This document shows positions 17,986 through 28,660 of a DNA stretch of 64,000 nt, in pieces. A program made the translations under genes and the position numbers. The DNA is from Pseudomonas frederiksbergensis (GTDB taxonomy: Bacteria; Pseudomonadota; Gammaproteobacteria; Pseudomonadales; Pseudomonadaceae). The notes beneath the pieces are model-generated. The model saw only the letters and a list, made by a program, of their open reading frames with translations. It had not been told where the DNA came from and made no database searches. Location of the stretch: contig NZ_CP142104.1 in assembly GCF_035751725.1 (NCBI RefSeq), positions 4,464,001-4,528,000 on the forward strand, read 5' to 3'. Each line of letters opens with the position of its first letter. Positions within the stretch are counted from its first letter, which is position 1.

Positions 17986-18786
17986 TCAGGCACGGCCAGA
18001 ATCAAGCAGGAAATCCAGCACCCGCGCGCTGAAAGCAGCGCCAGCCTGGACGTTGGACAGGTGCGCGGCATGGAACTCGGCGTATTCGGCGCCACTGACG
18101 CGCGCTTGGATAAAGTGCCCGCCCGACGGCGGCGTCACCGCATCTTCGGTGCCTGCCACGACCAACAACGGCACGCGGATCGACGACAGTTGCTCGCGCA
18201 AATCGGCATCACGCACCGCCGCGCAGTTGGCCGCATAACCCTGGGGCGAGGTCGCAGCCAGCATGTCGGTGATTTTCTTTACCGCCGCGGGATGCGCCTG
18301 GGCGAAGTCCGGCGTAAACCAGCGGCCAATCGAGGCGTCACGCAGCGCCACCATCGCCGCTTGGCCGTCGCGCAGCACGGTTTCGATGCGCGGGTTCCAC
18401 ACCGATGGGTCGCCGATCTTGGCTGCGGTGTTGCAGATCACCAGTTTGAGCAGCCGCTCGCCGGCGTTGATTCCCAGCCATTGACCGATCAACCCGCCCA
18501 TGGACAAGCCACAGAAATGCACCTTGTCGATATTCAACTGATCAAGCATCGCCAGCACATCGCGACCCAGTTGTTCGATGCTGTAGGGGCCTTCGGTCAC
18601 CAGCGACTGGCCATGACCTCGCGTGTCGAAACGCAGCACACGAAAGTGTTCACTGAAGGCCGGGATCTGCTCGTCCCACATATGCAGGTCGGTGCCCAGG
18701 GAGTTGGAGAGCACCAGCACTGGTGCATCTTCCGGCCCGTCCAATCGGTAGTTCAGATCGCCCTCGGCGAGTTTGACGAATCCCAC
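17986..18786 (-). CDS. pcaD: 3-Oxoadipate enol-lactonase PcaD
   Basis: 266 residues from a GTG at 18784-18786, with AAGGAGA 5-8 bases before. It is an alpha/beta hydrolase that opens the enol-lactone to 3-oxoadipate. The nucleophile elbow is GLSMGG with Ser95; the oxyanion region is LSNSLGTDLHMW (26-37); the acid lies in VAGTEDAVTPP and the His in FHAAHLSNVQ. It sits 12 bases after pcaB and 10 before pcaC, so it is clearly co-transcribed. Confidence 0.95.
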   Translation of the reverse strand: MGFVKLAEGDLNYRLDGPEDAPVLVLSNSLGTDLHMWDEQIPAFSEHFRVLRFDTRGHGQSLVTEGPYSIEQLGRDVLAMLDQLNIDKVHFCGLSMGGLIGQWLGINAGERLLKLVICNTAAKIGDPSVWNPRIETVLRDGQAAMVALRDASIGRWFTPDFAQAHPAAVKKITDMLAATSPQGYAANCAAVRDADLREQLSSIRVPLLVVAGTEDAVTPPSGGHFIQARVSGAEYAEFHAAHLSNVQAGAAFSARVLDFLLDSGRA

Positions 18787-18798
18787 AACAATCTCCTT

Positions 18799-20163
18799 TC
18801 AGGCGTTCAAGGCAAGGTGTTCGGCCACGGCCCGGGCGACCCAGGTCCGGGCTTGTCCCAGGTAATGGGCCGGGTCGAGCAGGCGGTCCAGCTCGGTCGC
18901 GGATAACTGTGCGGTGACTTGCGGTTCATCGCCGAGCACAGCGCGCAGATGCCGCTGTTCGGCCACGGCGCGCTTGCAGCATTGTTCAAGCAGATGATGC
19001 GCGGTATCACGCCCCACACGCTGGGCCAGGACGATGCTCACCGCTTCAGCCAGCACCAGCCCTTGGGTCAGTTCCAGGTTGCGGGCCATGCGAACGGCAT
19101 CCACCTCCAGCCCGTCGGCCAGCAGGCGCGCCTGTTGCAGCGCGCCCGATACCAGGCAGCAGATCTCTGGCAGGGTTTCCCATTCGGCGTGCCACAGGCC
19201 CAGGCTGCGCTCGTGTTCCTGGGGCATGGCGCTGAACAGCGTCGACAGCAGGCCAGGCACCCGTGTTGCCGCGCCGATCAGCACGGCAGCTCCCACGGGG
19301 TTGCGCTTGTGGGGCATGGTGGACGAACCGCCCTTGCCCGCCGCAGAGGGTTCGAACGCTTCGCCGGCCTCGGTCTGCATCAACAAACTCATATCGCGCC
19401 CCAGCTTGCCCAGGCTGCCGGCGATCAGGCCCAGCACCGCACCGAACTCCACCAGGCGATCGCGCTGGGTGTGCCACGGCTGTTCCGGCAGGTCCAATTG
19501 CAGCTCGGCAGCCAGCGCCTCGGCGACCGGCAGAGCATGTTCACCCAAGGCAGCGAGCGTCCCGGACGCGCCGCCGAATTGCAGCACCAGCAAGCGCGGC
19601 TTGAGTTCGCGCAAGCGTTGGCGACTGCGGGTGATTGCCCCCAGCCAACCGGCGATCTTCATGCCCAGGGTCACCGGCGTGGCGTGTTGCAGCCAGGTGC
19701 GTCCGGCCAGCGGCGTCGCGGCATAACGTTCGGCTTGTCGGGCCAGGGTGATCGCCAGTTGCGCCAACTCATACTCGATCAGGCCCAACGCCTGGCGCAG
19801 TTGCAGCACCAGCCCGCTGTCCATTACATCCTGGCTGGTGGCGCCCAAATGCACGTAACGCTCAGCTTCGGCGCTGTCGGTGGCGATGCGCTTGCCCAAC
19901 GCCTTGACCAGCGGGATCGCCGAATTGCCGGCGCTGGCAATCGCTTCGCTCAACGCCGAAAAATCGTACAGCTGGGCACGACAGGCGTTCTCGATCGGCG
20001 CCACGGCGTCCTGGGGTATCAACCCCACTCGCGCTTGTGCCCGGGCCAATGCAGCCTCGACATCCAGCATGGCTTGCACCCGCCCCGCATCGCAGAACAC
20101 TTCGCGCATGTCGCGGGCGGTGAAGTAGGCATCGAACAGCTGATTGCCCGGTCGTTCGCTCAT
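18799..20163 (-). CDS. pcaB: 3-Carboxy-cis,cis-muconate cycloisomerase PcaB
   Basis: 454 residues from the ATG at 20161-20163; a TTG two codons upstream is less likely because AAGGA is best spaced for the ATG. It cyclises 3-carboxymuconate to gamma-carboxymuconolactone. It belongs to the fumarase/aspartase superfamily: the signature GKGGSSTMPHKRNPVGAAV (~274-292) holds the flexible catalytic Ser loop, and TSQDVMDSG and GRTWLQHATP are the other two conserved blocks that build the tetrameric active site. It follows pcaT by 44 bases. Confidence 0.95.
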   Translation of the reverse strand: MSERPGNQLFDAYFTARDMREVFCDAGRVQAMLDVEAALARAQARVGLIPQDAVAPIENACRAQLYDFSALSEAIASAGNSAIPLVKALGKRIATDSAEAERYVHLGATSQDVMDSGLVLQLRQALGLIEYELAQLAITLARQAERYAATPLAGRTWLQHATPVTLGMKIAGWLGAITRSRQRLRELKPRLLVLQFGGASGTLAALGEHALPVAEALAAELQLDLPEQPWHTQRDRLVEFGAVLGLIAGSLGKLGRDMSLLMQTEAGEAFEPSAAGKGGSSTMPHKRNPVGAAVLIGAATRVPGLLSTLFSAMPQEHERSLGLWHAEWETLPEICCLVSGALQQARLLADGLEVDAVRMARNLELTQGLVLAEAVSIVLAQRVGRDTAHHLLEQCCKRAVAEQRHLRAVLGDEPQVTAQLSATELDRLLDPAHYLGQARTWVARAVAEHLALNA

Positions 20164-20207
20164 AAACAATCCTTGGGTGCGCCGGCCTCACGGCCGGCGC
20201 GGTTGGG

Positions 20208-21503
20208 TCAAAGGTCGTGGTGCAAATACGCCGGTTGCTTGGGCAGGCGCAGGCTGAACAGAAACGCCACCACCATCATCACCGTGACATACCAGTAAAA
20301 GGCGTTTTCCATGCCCTGGGCCTTCAGGCTCAAGGCGACGTATTCGGCCGATCCGCCAAAAATCGCATTCGCCACCGCGTAGGCCAACCCTACTCCCAGC
20401 GCGCGCACTTCAGGTGGAAACATTTCGGCTTTCACCAAGCCGCTGATGGAGGTGTAGAAACTGACGATCGCCAGCGCCAGCGTGATCAGGACGAATGCCA
20501 GGAACGGGCTGCTGATGCTTTTGAGCGTCAGCAGGATCGGCACCGTGCACAGCGCGCCCAGGCCACCGAACCAGAGCATCGAATTACGCCGGCCGATCTT
20601 GTCCGCCAGCATGCCGAACAGCGGCTGCATGCACATATAGAGGAACAGCGCGCCGGTCATGATGTAGCTGGCGGTCTTGGCGTGCAGGCCGGCGGTGTTC
20701 ACCAGGTATTTCTGCATATAAGTGGTGAAGGTGTAGAAAATCAGCGAACCGCCGGCGGTGTAGCCCAGTACGGTGATGAACGCCGCCTTGTGGTCGCGAA
20801 ACAACGCCGCGATGCTGCCGGCGTCCTTGTTTTCGCGCATTTCCTTGCTGCTGGTTTCTTTCAGCGAGCGGCGCAGGAACAGGGAAATCAACGCCGCCAC
20901 GGCGCCGACCACGAACGGGATCCGCCAGCCGTAGGCACGCAATTCGTCTTCGTTGAGAAACTGTTGCAGGATCACCACCAGCGACACCGCCAGCAGTTGG
21001 CCGCCAATCAACGTCACGTACTGGAACGAGGCAAAGAAGCCGCGCTGGCCTTTCAGTGCGACTTCGCTCATGTAGGTGGCGGTGGTGCCGTACTCGCCGC
21101 CCACCGACAGGCCTTGCAGCAAACGAGCGAACAACAACAGCACCGGCGCCCAGACGCCGATGTCGTTGTAGGTGGGCAGGCAGGCGATGAGCAACGAGCC
21201 GAAGCACATCATCAGCACTGAGATCATCATCGAATTCTTGCGCCCGTGACGGTCCGCCACCCGGCCAAAAATCCAGCCACCGATGGGCCGCATCAGGAAC
21301 CCGGCGGCGAACACACCTGCGGTGTTGACCAGTTGCACGGTGGGGTTGTCCGACGGGAAGAACGCCGGCGCGAAATAGATCGCGCAGAATGCATAGACAT
21401 AGAAGTCGAACCATTCGACCAGGTTGCCGGATGAGGCACCGACGATGGCGAAGATGCGTTTGCTGCGCTCCTCACCGGTGTAGTGGCTGATTGGGGTGGT
21501 CAT
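20208..21503 (-). CDS. pcaT: Dicarboxylate MFS permease PcaT
   Basis: 431 residues, 12 membrane helices. It belongs to the metabolite:H+ symporter group (KgtP/ProP-like): [17 protein letters not shown] near 24-40 and [14 protein letters not shown] near 79-92 are the group's signature after TM1 and between TM2 and TM3, and [13 protein letters not shown] is the TM4 motif. In P. putida PcaT takes up 3-oxoadipate or related dicarboxylates. Its place inside the pca series supports that job. It is preceded by a 140-bp gap after pcaG that holds a degenerate REP, so a partial transcription break here is possible. Confidence 0.9.
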   Translation of the reverse strand: MTTPISHYTGEERSKRIFAIVGASSGNLVEWFDFYVYAFCAIYFAPAFFPSDNPTVQLVNTAGVFAAGFLMRPIGGWIFGRVADRHGRKNSMMISVLMMCFGSLLIACLPTYNDIGVWAPVLLLFARLLQGLSVGGEYGTTATYMSEVALKGQRGFFASFQYVTLIGGQLLAVSLVVILQQFLNEDELRAYGWRIPFVVGAVAALISLFLRRSLKETSSKEMRENKDAGSIAALFRDHKAAFITVLGYTAGGSLIFYTFTTYMQKYLVNTAGLHAKTASYIMTGALFLYMCMQPLFGMLADKIGRRNSMLWFGGLGALCTVPILLTLKSISSPFLAFVLITLALAIVSFYTSISGLVKAEMFPPEVRALGVGLAYAVANAIFGGSAEYVALSLKAQGMENAFYWYVTVMMVVAFLFSLRLPKQPAYLHHDL

Positions 21504-21643
21504 AGGCTATTCACTCGTTGGGGACTGACGACGTCTAGACACACTTCGTAACAGTCCCGTTCCACAAACAGGCTTTCAAGCACCGCGCCGCCATCGCGAG
21601 CAAGCGCGCTCTCAGAGCGGTGCGCCCTCGCCACGGGTTTCAA

Positions 21644-22210
21644 TCAGTAATCGAAGAACACCGTCTCGGCATCCGTGCCCTGCAGGATCACATTCCACTG
21701 ATACATCCCCGACGCATCCGGCTTGGCGATGATGGTGCCGCGACGCTCCTCGGGCACGCAGGCCAGCAGCGGGTCAGCTTCGTTGGCCTGTTCACCGTCA
21801 AAGTAGATCCGCGTCAGCAAGTGCTTGACCAACCCGCGAGCGAACACCAGCACCACAAGATGCGGCGCCTGGGTCGTACCGCCCAACCCCGGCACAGTGC
21901 CCGGCTTGATGGTGGTGAAGCGGAAGCGCCCTTCGGCATCCACCGGCACCCGGCCGAAACCTTCGAAGTGCGGGTCCAGGGGTTTGTCCTGGTCATCTTC
22001 CGGATGGGCGTATTTGCCGGCGGCGTTGGCCTGCCAGACTTCCAGCATCGCGTCGTTGACGAATTGGCCATTGCCATCGACCACCTGCCCGGTGATCGCC
22101 ACGCGCTGGCCGAGGGTCTGGGCGTCGGTCAGGTCTTCACGGTTCAGCCACGTCAGGCCGATGTGGTAGTAAGGCCCGACGGTATGGGATGTAGTGGCGT
22201 TGAGCGTCAT
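21644..22210 (-). CDS. pcaG: Protocatechuate 3,4-dioxygenase alpha subunit PcaG
   Basis: 188 residues from the ATG at 22208-22210, one base after the pcaH stop; an in-frame upstream extension lies inside pcaH and is rejected. The alpha chain has the same intradiol fold as PcaH but lacks the iron ligands: the motif VWQANAAGKYAHPEDD is present, while the position of the HIH pair reads QAPHLVVLVF. With PcaH it forms the (alpha-beta-Fe3+)12 enzyme that opens protocatechuate to 3-carboxy-cis,cis-muconate. Confidence 0.95.
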   Translation of the reverse strand: MTLNATTSHTVGPYYHIGLTWLNREDLTDAQTLGQRVAITGQVVDGNGQFVNDAMLEVWQANAAGKYAHPEDDQDKPLDPHFEGFGRVPVDAEGRFRFTTIKPGTVPGLGGTTQAPHLVVLVFARGLVKHLLTRIYFDGEQANEADPLLACVPEERRGTIIAKPDASGMYQWNVILQGTDAETVFFDY

Positions 22211-22211
22211 C

Positions 22212-22916
22212 TTATTTCTCCATCGGCGTGGCATCGCGGCCGCGCAAGACGATGTCCCAGCGATAACCGAGGGCGTAGTGAGGGACGGTTTTTTCCAGGT
22301 CGAAACGGGCGATCAGGCGTTCCTTGGCACGGGTGTCCGGCACGCAGTTGTAGATCGGGTCGTATTCCAGCAACGGGTCGCCCGGGAAATACATCTGCGT
22401 CACCAGGCGCGTCAGGATACTCGGCCCGAACAGTGAAAAATGGATATGGGCCGGGCGCCAGGCGTTGTGGTGGTTGCCCCACGGATAGGCGCCGGGCTTG
22501 ATGGTCTGGAACTGATACCAGCCATCGGCGTCGGTGACGGTGCGACCAGTGCCGGTGAAGTTCGGGTCCAGCGGCGCGTCATGGTTGTCGCGGTCATGGT
22601 TATAGCGACCGGCGGCGTTGGCCTGCCAGATCTCCACGAGGATGCCCGGCACCGGCTGGCCATGCTCATCCAGCACGCGTCCGTGGATGATGATCCGCTC
22701 GCCGAGCGGCTCACCGGCATGCTGGGCGGTCAGGTCGTGGTCCTTTTCCTTCAGGCGATCAGCACCTACGGTCGGGCCGGTAATTTCCGACAGCGAATGG
22801 GGCAAATACACCAGCGGCTTCGACGGCGAGCGCAGGTTGGTGGACTGGTAGGACGGGTGCAGGTACTCCGGCTGAGTGCCCGCTTGCGGGCGACGGTAAC
22901 CAGGCTTGTCAGTCAT
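22212..22916 (-). CDS. pcaH: Protocatechuate 3,4-dioxygenase beta subunit PcaH
   Basis: 234 residues from the ATG at 22914-22916 (MTDKPGYRRPQAG). It is the catalytic chain: the ferric iron is held by two Tyr and two His, visible as the Tyr in QANAAGRYNHDRD, the Tyr in KPGAYPWGNHHNAWRP, and both His of PAHIHFS. It carries out intradiol cleavage of protocatechuate with O2. It follows pcaF by 35 bases and precedes pcaG by one base. Its place inside the pcaIJF-TBDC series differs from P. putida, where pcaHG stand apart. Confidence 0.96.
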   Translation of the reverse strand: MTDKPGYRRPQAGTQPEYLHPSYQSTNLRSPSKPLVYLPHSLSEITGPTVGADRLKEKDHDLTAQHAGEPLGERIIIHGRVLDEHGQPVPGILVEIWQANAAGRYNHDRDNHDAPLDPNFTGTGRTVTDADGWYQFQTIKPGAYPWGNHHNAWRPAHIHFSLFGPSILTRLVTQMYFPGDPLLEYDPIYNCVPDTRAKERLIARFDLEKTVPHYALGYRWDIVLRGRDATPMEK

Positions 22917-22951
22917 GAAGCATTCCTCGGTTCTTATTAGTAGAGCGACCG

Positions 22952-24153
<1,202 letters not shown>

Positions 24154-24154
<1 letters not shown>

Positions 24155-24933
24155 CATGCTTCTCCCGGTGTCTGGCCATGGGCCGACGCGGTACGGGCTT
24201 CGAGGTCGCGCAATGCGCGCAGCTCCACTTCGGTCGGCTCGGCGGTAGTCTGCACCTGATCGGCGAAACGGATCGCCCACCCGGTGGCCGCAATGACTTG
24301 CTCGCGGGTGACGCCGGGATGCAGGGAGGTGACCACGAATTCATGGCTGCCGGCCTCCGGCTCCATGATGCACAAGTCAGTGATGATCCCTACCGGGCCG
24401 GCGCCCGGCAGGCCCAAACGCTTGCGCGAATCGCCGCCTTCGCCGTGACCGACCGAGGTGATGAAGTCCAGCTTGTCGACAAACGAACGCGCCGACTGCT
24501 TGAGGATGATCAGCACGCTCTTGGCGGAACCGGCGATCTCCGGCGCGCCACCGGCACCCGGCAAGCGCACTTTCGGTTGATGGTAGTCGCCCACCACCGT
24601 GGTGTTGATGTTACCGAAACGGTCGACCTGGGCCGCGCCGAGGAAACCGACGTCGATACGTCCGCCCTGCAACCAGTAGCGAAAAATCTCACCGGTCGGG
24701 ACGACGGTGTCGGCGGTTTCAGCCAGTTCACCGTCGCCGATGGACAGCGGCAATACGCTGGGCTTGGCACCGATCGGGCCGGATTCGTAGATGAGGACTA
24801 CATCGGGTGACGAAGTCAGCCGCGCCAGGTTGGCCGCTTTCGACGGCAGGCCGATGCCGACGAAGCACACGGCATTGTTCTTCAAGCGCCGCGCCGCGGC
24901 GACGGTCATCATTTCGTTGGTGGAGTAGCTCAT
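24154..24933 (-). CDS. pcaJ: 3-Oxoadipate CoA-transferase beta subunit
   Basis: 259 residues. It is a class I CoA-transferase subunit: the motif YESGPIGAKPSVLPLSIGD near 50 contains E-S-G-x-x-G, with the glutamate that forms the CoA thioester. With the alpha subunit it moves CoA from succinyl-CoA to 3-oxoadipate. Length and sequence fit the CatJ type (as in P. knackmussii and the P. aeruginosa pca locus) and not the 213-residue P. putida PcaJ. ATGA overlaps join it to the genes on both sides. Confidence 0.9.
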
Positions 24934-25790
24934 GGTTTCACCTGCGAAGCGGCTGCCAATCGGGCCTGGAATTCACTGAAGTCCCGGGTGCCATGGATGT
25001 ATTCGTTGATCCATGCGGTAAAGGTCTCACGGTCCCGGGCGATCGGATCCCACGCCTGGTAGAAACGGTTGTCACGTTCGGTGTAACCGTGGGCGTAGGA
25101 CGGATGAGCACCGCCGGGGACGTGGCACACGGCGCTCAATGCCCAGGTCGGCAGCACGCAGGCGTTCATCGGCGCGTTCAGGTCGTCGACGATTTCCTCC
25201 ACGGTGACGATGCAACGCTTGGCAGCCAGGGCGGCTTCTTTCTGCACGCCGAGGATGCCCCACAACAGCACGTTGCCCCTGCGGTCGGCTTTCTGCGCGT
25301 GAATCACCGTAACGTCCGGACGCACCGAAGGCACGGCGGCCAGGACTTCACCAGTGAAGGGACAGGTCACGCTCTTGATCAGCGGGTTGACCTTCGGCAG
25401 GTCGGAACCGGCGTAGGCTCGCAGCACCGCGAACGGTAGGCCGGAGGCGCCGGCGACGTAGGCATTGGCCAGGTCGGCGTGGCTGTGCTCCTCGATTTCC
25501 AGTGAGTGCGGCCATTGTTTTTCCACCGCGTCACGCAACCGGTGCAACGAGCCCACGCCAGGGTTGCCCCCCCAGGAAAAAATCAGCTTGCGAGCACAAC
25601 CGGCGCCGATCAATTGGTCATAGATCAGGTCGGGCGTCATGCGGACCAGGGTCAGTTCTTTTTTGCCCTGACGAATGATTTCATGACCCGCCGCTGTCGG
25701 GATCAAGTGGGTGAAGCCTTCGAGCGCGACGGTATCGCCGTCGTTGACGAATTGCTTCACCGCGTCGTGCAGCGAAAGGATTTCAGCCAT
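24930..25790 (-). CDS. pcaI: 3-Oxoadipate CoA-transferase alpha subunit (CatI type)
   Basis: 286 residues from the ATG at 25788-25790 (MAEILSLHDAVKQFV). GDTVALEGFTHLIPTAAGHEI and LIFSWGGNPGVGSLHR are the CoA-binding segments of the glutaconate-CoA-transferase-like group. The P. putida PcaI is a shorter, differently built protein (~231 residues, GGFGTAGMP motif), so this is the CatI-type isofunctional enzyme. First gene of the long pca operon; a PcaR-type box lies ~120-130 bp upstream. Confidence 0.88.
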   Translation of the reverse strand: MAEILSLHDAVKQFVNDGDTVALEGFTHLIPTAAGHEIIRQGKKELTLVRMTPDLIYDQLIGAGCARKLIFSWGGNPGVGSLHRLRDAVEKQWPHSLEIEEHSHADLANAYVAGASGLPFAVLRAYAGSDLPKVNPLIKSVTCPFTGEVLAAVPSVRPDVTVIHAQKADRRGNVLLWGILGVQKEAALAAKRCIVTVEEIVDDLNAPMNACVLPTWALSAVCHVPGGAHPSYAHGYTERDNRFYQAWDPIARDRETFTAWINEYIHGTRDFSEFQARLAAASQVKP

Positions 25791-25891
25791 GGGGCAGGCT
25801 CCCGTTTTCCAGTAGACCGACATGAAGAAGCAGCGCGAGATCAAGCGCCGGAGTGGCTGAAGATTAAGCTTCGGGAAGACGGCAAAACAAT

Positions 25892-25923
25892 CCGATAATC
25901 GACACAGTGTGCGTTTATCGAAC
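25892..25923 (-). promoter_or_regulatory. PcaR-type double box upstream of pcaI
   Basis: On the minus strand GTTCGATAAACGCAC (25909-25923) is followed by CGATTATCG (25893-25901), so two copies of the CGATnAnCG core lie about two helical turns apart, as expected where PcaR covers -35 and -10. It points towards pcaI, whose start is about 100-130 bp downstream. Confidence 0.7.
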
Positions 25924-25971
25924 AGATTGTTGTTTGGCTATCGATTTGCCCTGCCATCGAAAACACGCGGG

Positions 25972-26007
25972 ACCTGTGGCGAGGGAGCTTGCTCCCTCGC
26001 CACAGGT
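25972..26007. repeat. 17-bp perfect inverted repeat between pcaK and pcaI
   Basis: ACCTGTGGCGAGGGAGC faces GCTCCCTCGCCACAGGT across TT. This is a common Pseudomonas intergenic hairpin. It lies 22 bases beyond the pcaK stop and may end the pcaK transcript before the pcaI promoter. Confidence 0.85.
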
Positions 26008-26029
26008 GAGGACTCAGGCTCAGAAAATC

Positions 26030-27376
26030 TCAGGTCGCATCCGCATGGCTGACCATGCCCTTGATCACCACCGCCGTGGTCGCCAGGGCTGCGGGGATGA
26101 CCAACGCGGTCAGGACCTGTTCAAAGTTCCACCCCAGCCCCAGCAGCGTGGCGCCCATCCAGGCGCCCAGGATAGCGCCGAACCGGCCGATGCCCAGCAT
26201 CCACGAAACACCGGTGGCCCGGCCCTGGGTCGGGTAGAAACGCGCCGCGAGGGACGGCATCGCCGACTGGGCGCCGTTGACACACATCCCGGCCACCAGC
26301 ACCAAGGTCGCTAGCAGAGTGATATTGCCCAGGCTCTGCCCTACCGCGTAGGCAAATATCCCGGCCATCAGGTAGAAAATACCGATGACCTTGTGCGGAT
26401 TGAACCGGTCCATCGCCCAGCCCACGCCAACGGCGCTAAGCACCCCACCGAACTGGAACAGCGCGCCGATGAACGCCGCCTGCTCCATGCTCGCGCCACT
26501 GTCGCGCATCAGGGTCGGCAACCAGCTGGTCAGAAGATAAACAATTACCAGGCCCATGAAATAGGTGAGCCACAGCAACAACGTCCCCGCGCTGTACGTG
26601 CCCGAGAAAATCACCGCCAACACATTGCGCGCCTTAACGGTTTTCTGTTCCGGCACGCTGAAGCTGGACGCCTGAGCGATGGTCGGCGGGTCAATCGGCG
26701 CCAGGGTCTTGCGTACTTTGTCCGTGCCACGGTTACGCACCACCAGGTAACGCGCCGACTCCGGCAACCAGAACAACAGCACGACCGCGAGCATCAATGG
26801 CAGGACGCCGCCAATCAGCAGCAGGCTGTGCCAGCCGAATGCAGGGATCAACTTGGCCGAGATGAAACCGCCACCGGCCATGCCAAGGTTGAAGCCGCAG
26901 AACATGCTCGTGACCAGCAGTGACTTCTTGCGCTCCGGCGTGTACTCGGAAAGCAGCGTCGTAGCGTTCGGCATGCCAGCGCCCAGGCCCAGGCCCGTCA
27001 GGAAACGCAACACCAGTAATTGGTCGACATTGGTGCTGTAGGCCGAGGCCAGGCTGAACGCGCCAAACAGGACGACGGCCCCGACCAGCACGACTTTGCG
27101 CCCAAAGCGATCGGCCAACGGGCCGGAACCCAACGCGCCGAAGACCATGCCGATCAACGCGGCACTCATCACCGGCCCAAGGCTGGCCCGGTCGATGCCC
27201 CAATCCTGGGACAGGGCCGGCGCGATGAAGCCCATTGCCGCGGTATCGAGGCCGTCGAGGAAAACAATCAGGAAACAGAGAATGACCACGCGCCATTGAT
27301 AACGCGAGATCGGTTGAGCATTGATGAAGGACTGCACATCGAGGCAAGTGCCTACGGAAGTCTGGGGCTGGTTCAT
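26030..27376 (-). CDS. pcaK: 4-Hydroxybenzoate/protocatechuate transporter PcaK
   Basis: 448 residues, 12 helices. It is a member of the aromatic acid:H+ symporter group of the major facilitators. Diagnostic motifs are the TM1 DGxD in FLDGLDTAAMGF (~41-52), loop 2-3 GPLADRFGRK (~84-93), and LLSEYTPERKKS after TM4. In P. putida PcaK imports 4-hydroxybenzoate and protocatechuate and also supports chemotaxis to them. It stands between pcaR and the pcaI operon with its own PcaR-type box upstream, so it is probably a separate transcription unit. Confidence 0.93.
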   Translation of the reverse strand: MNQPQTSVGTCLDVQSFINAQPISRYQWRVVILCFLIVFLDGLDTAAMGFIAPALSQDWGIDRASLGPVMSAALIGMVFGALGSGPLADRFGRKVVLVGAVVLFGAFSLASAYSTNVDQLLVLRFLTGLGLGAGMPNATTLLSEYTPERKKSLLVTSMFCGFNLGMAGGGFISAKLIPAFGWHSLLLIGGVLPLMLAVVLLFWLPESARYLVVRNRGTDKVRKTLAPIDPPTIAQASSFSVPEQKTVKARNVLAVIFSGTYSAGTLLLWLTYFMGLVIVYLLTSWLPTLMRDSGASMEQAAFIGALFQFGGVLSAVGVGWAMDRFNPHKVIGIFYLMAGIFAYAVGQSLGNITLLATLVLVAGMCVNGAQSAMPSLAARFYPTQGRATGVSWMLGIGRFGAILGAWMGATLLGLGWNFEQVLTALVIPAALATTAVVIKGMVSHADAT

Positions 27377-27467
27377 TTTATTTTTATTCCACGCAAGAAA
27401 CGCCAGATGACGCTGCGCGACATTAATGAGGCCGGGCGAATACCGTCAATTCGCCACAGCCGAGTGT

Positions 27468-27482
27468 GTGCGTTTATCGAAC
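27468..27482 (-). promoter_or_regulatory. PcaR-type box upstream of pcaK
   Basis: Minus-strand GTTCGATAAACGCAC, identical to the pcaI box, located 92-106 bp before the pcaK start and immediately after the pcaR stop codon. Confidence 0.7.
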
Positions 27483-27485
27483 AGG

Positions 27486-28328
27486 TTAAGAGAACAGCTG
27501 CGCGCTCAAATCGCGGCTGGCCCCCAGCAGGCCCGGCAGGAAGCGTTGCTCCAACTCATTGCGGCTGACACGCCCGGCATGGGTGCTGACGTTCAGCGCC
27601 GCGACCACTTGGCCCGACGCGTCATAGACCGGCACGGCAATCGAGCGAAGGCCCTGTTCCAATTCCTGATCGACGATGCACCAGCCTTGTTGACGAACCT
27701 GCTGCAAACATTCAAGGAGCGCCTCGGGTGTATGCAGGGTCCGGCTGGTCTTGGCTTGCAGATCGGCATGGTCGAGGTAATCGCGCAGGGAAGCGTCATC
27801 CAAAGCCGCCAACAGGATCCTGCCCATGGACGTGCAGTAGGCCGGCAGCCGGCCGCCGACGGACAAGTCCACGGAAATCAATCGCTGGGTCGTCGCCGAC
27901 CGGGCGATGTAGAGAATATCGTCGCCTTCGAGCGTGGCCATGTTGCAGGCCTCATGCAACTGTTCGCTCATGCGATCCAGATAGGGCTGGGCGGACACGG
28001 CCAACGGCGTCGACGACAGATAGGCATGGCCCAGGGTCAGGACTTTGGGCAGCAATGAATAGGTACGTCCATCCGTGGTCGCATAACCGAGCTTGATCAA
28101 GGTGTGCAGGCAACGGCGGACAGCCGCGCGGGGAATTTCCGTGCGATGGCTGATTTGAGCGATGGTCAGGTGCCGCTTGCGCTCTTGGAAAGCCTGGACC
28201 ACGGCCAGCCCACGGGCGAGTGAGGTCATGAAATCCGGATCGCCCGTCATGGCCTGGATCCGCTTGGCCGGCGAGGCGACAATCGGCGGCGCTACTGACG
28301 TGAAGGCGTTGCGCAATTGGTCATTCAT
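27486..28328 (-). CDS. pcaR: IclR-family regulator PcaR
   Basis: 280 residues. The N-terminal helix-turn-helix (~30-85: GLAVVQAFQERKRHLTIAQISHRTEIPRAAVRRCLHTLI) is followed by the IclR effector-binding domain (GHAYLSSTPLAVSAQPYLD onward, ending in VVAALNVSTHAGR). PcaR binds 3-oxoadipate and activates pca transport and degradation genes while repressing itself. The box pattern in this window (pcaR, pcaK, pcaI, oprD) fits that regulon. Confidence 0.94.
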   Translation of the reverse strand: MNDQLRNAFTSVAPPIVASPAKRIQAMTGDPDFMTSLARGLAVVQAFQERKRHLTIAQISHRTEIPRAAVRRCLHTLIKLGYATTDGRTYSLLPKVLTLGHAYLSSTPLAVSAQPYLDRMSEQLHEACNMATLEGDDILYIARSATTQRLISVDLSVGGRLPAYCTSMGRILLAALDDASLRDYLDHADLQAKTSRTLHTPEALLECLQQVRQQGWCIVDQELEQGLRSIAVPVYDASGQVVAALNVSTHAGRVSRNELEQRFLPGLLGASRDLSAQLFS

Positions 28329-28403
28329 GTCCGGTCCTCGGGAGATTGACGGCTATTACAAGCGGCTGCCCGGCCCAGAGGCAAGGACTTGGCCACCAAG
28401 ACC

Positions 28404-28437
28404 GTTCGATTATCGAACCGGCGACCGATAATCGCAA
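28404..28437 (-). promoter_or_regulatory. PcaR autoregulatory boxes upstream of pcaR
   Basis: A perfect palindrome GTTCGATTATCGAAC (28404-28418) and a second half-like copy CCGATAATCGCAA (28425-28437) lie 76-110 bp before the pcaR start. Two adjacent cores mirror the arrangement before pcaI. Confidence 0.65.
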
Positions 28438-28654
28438 TTCGCGCGAACGACCCAGCGCCTTTCGATACCGTGCCAATGCGCTCGCTCAGCTGAGAATAAA
28501 ACAGCCTGGCGATTGAATTGGCAAACGCACGCCCATTATTGAACTTGTGGCACGTCTCGGAACTCTGTTGACACAACTAGTACAAACAAACATTGGTTCA
28601 CACAAGGCGACGGTTGTTTTAACTTTTACCGATAGTGTTATTCAGATGGACCGC

Positions 28655-28660
28655 TATAAT
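28655..28660 (+). promoter_or_regulatory. Candidate -10 element (TATAAT) before the small 66-residue gene
   Basis: Exact TATAAT on the plus strand, but no good -35 hexamer at 16-18 bases. It would give a ~220-base leader before the GTG at 28888. Confidence 0.35.

Noticed and set aside
21593..21616. REP element between pcaG and pcaT
   Set aside because: Only one half resembles a REP and the stem has mismatches; not listed as a feature.
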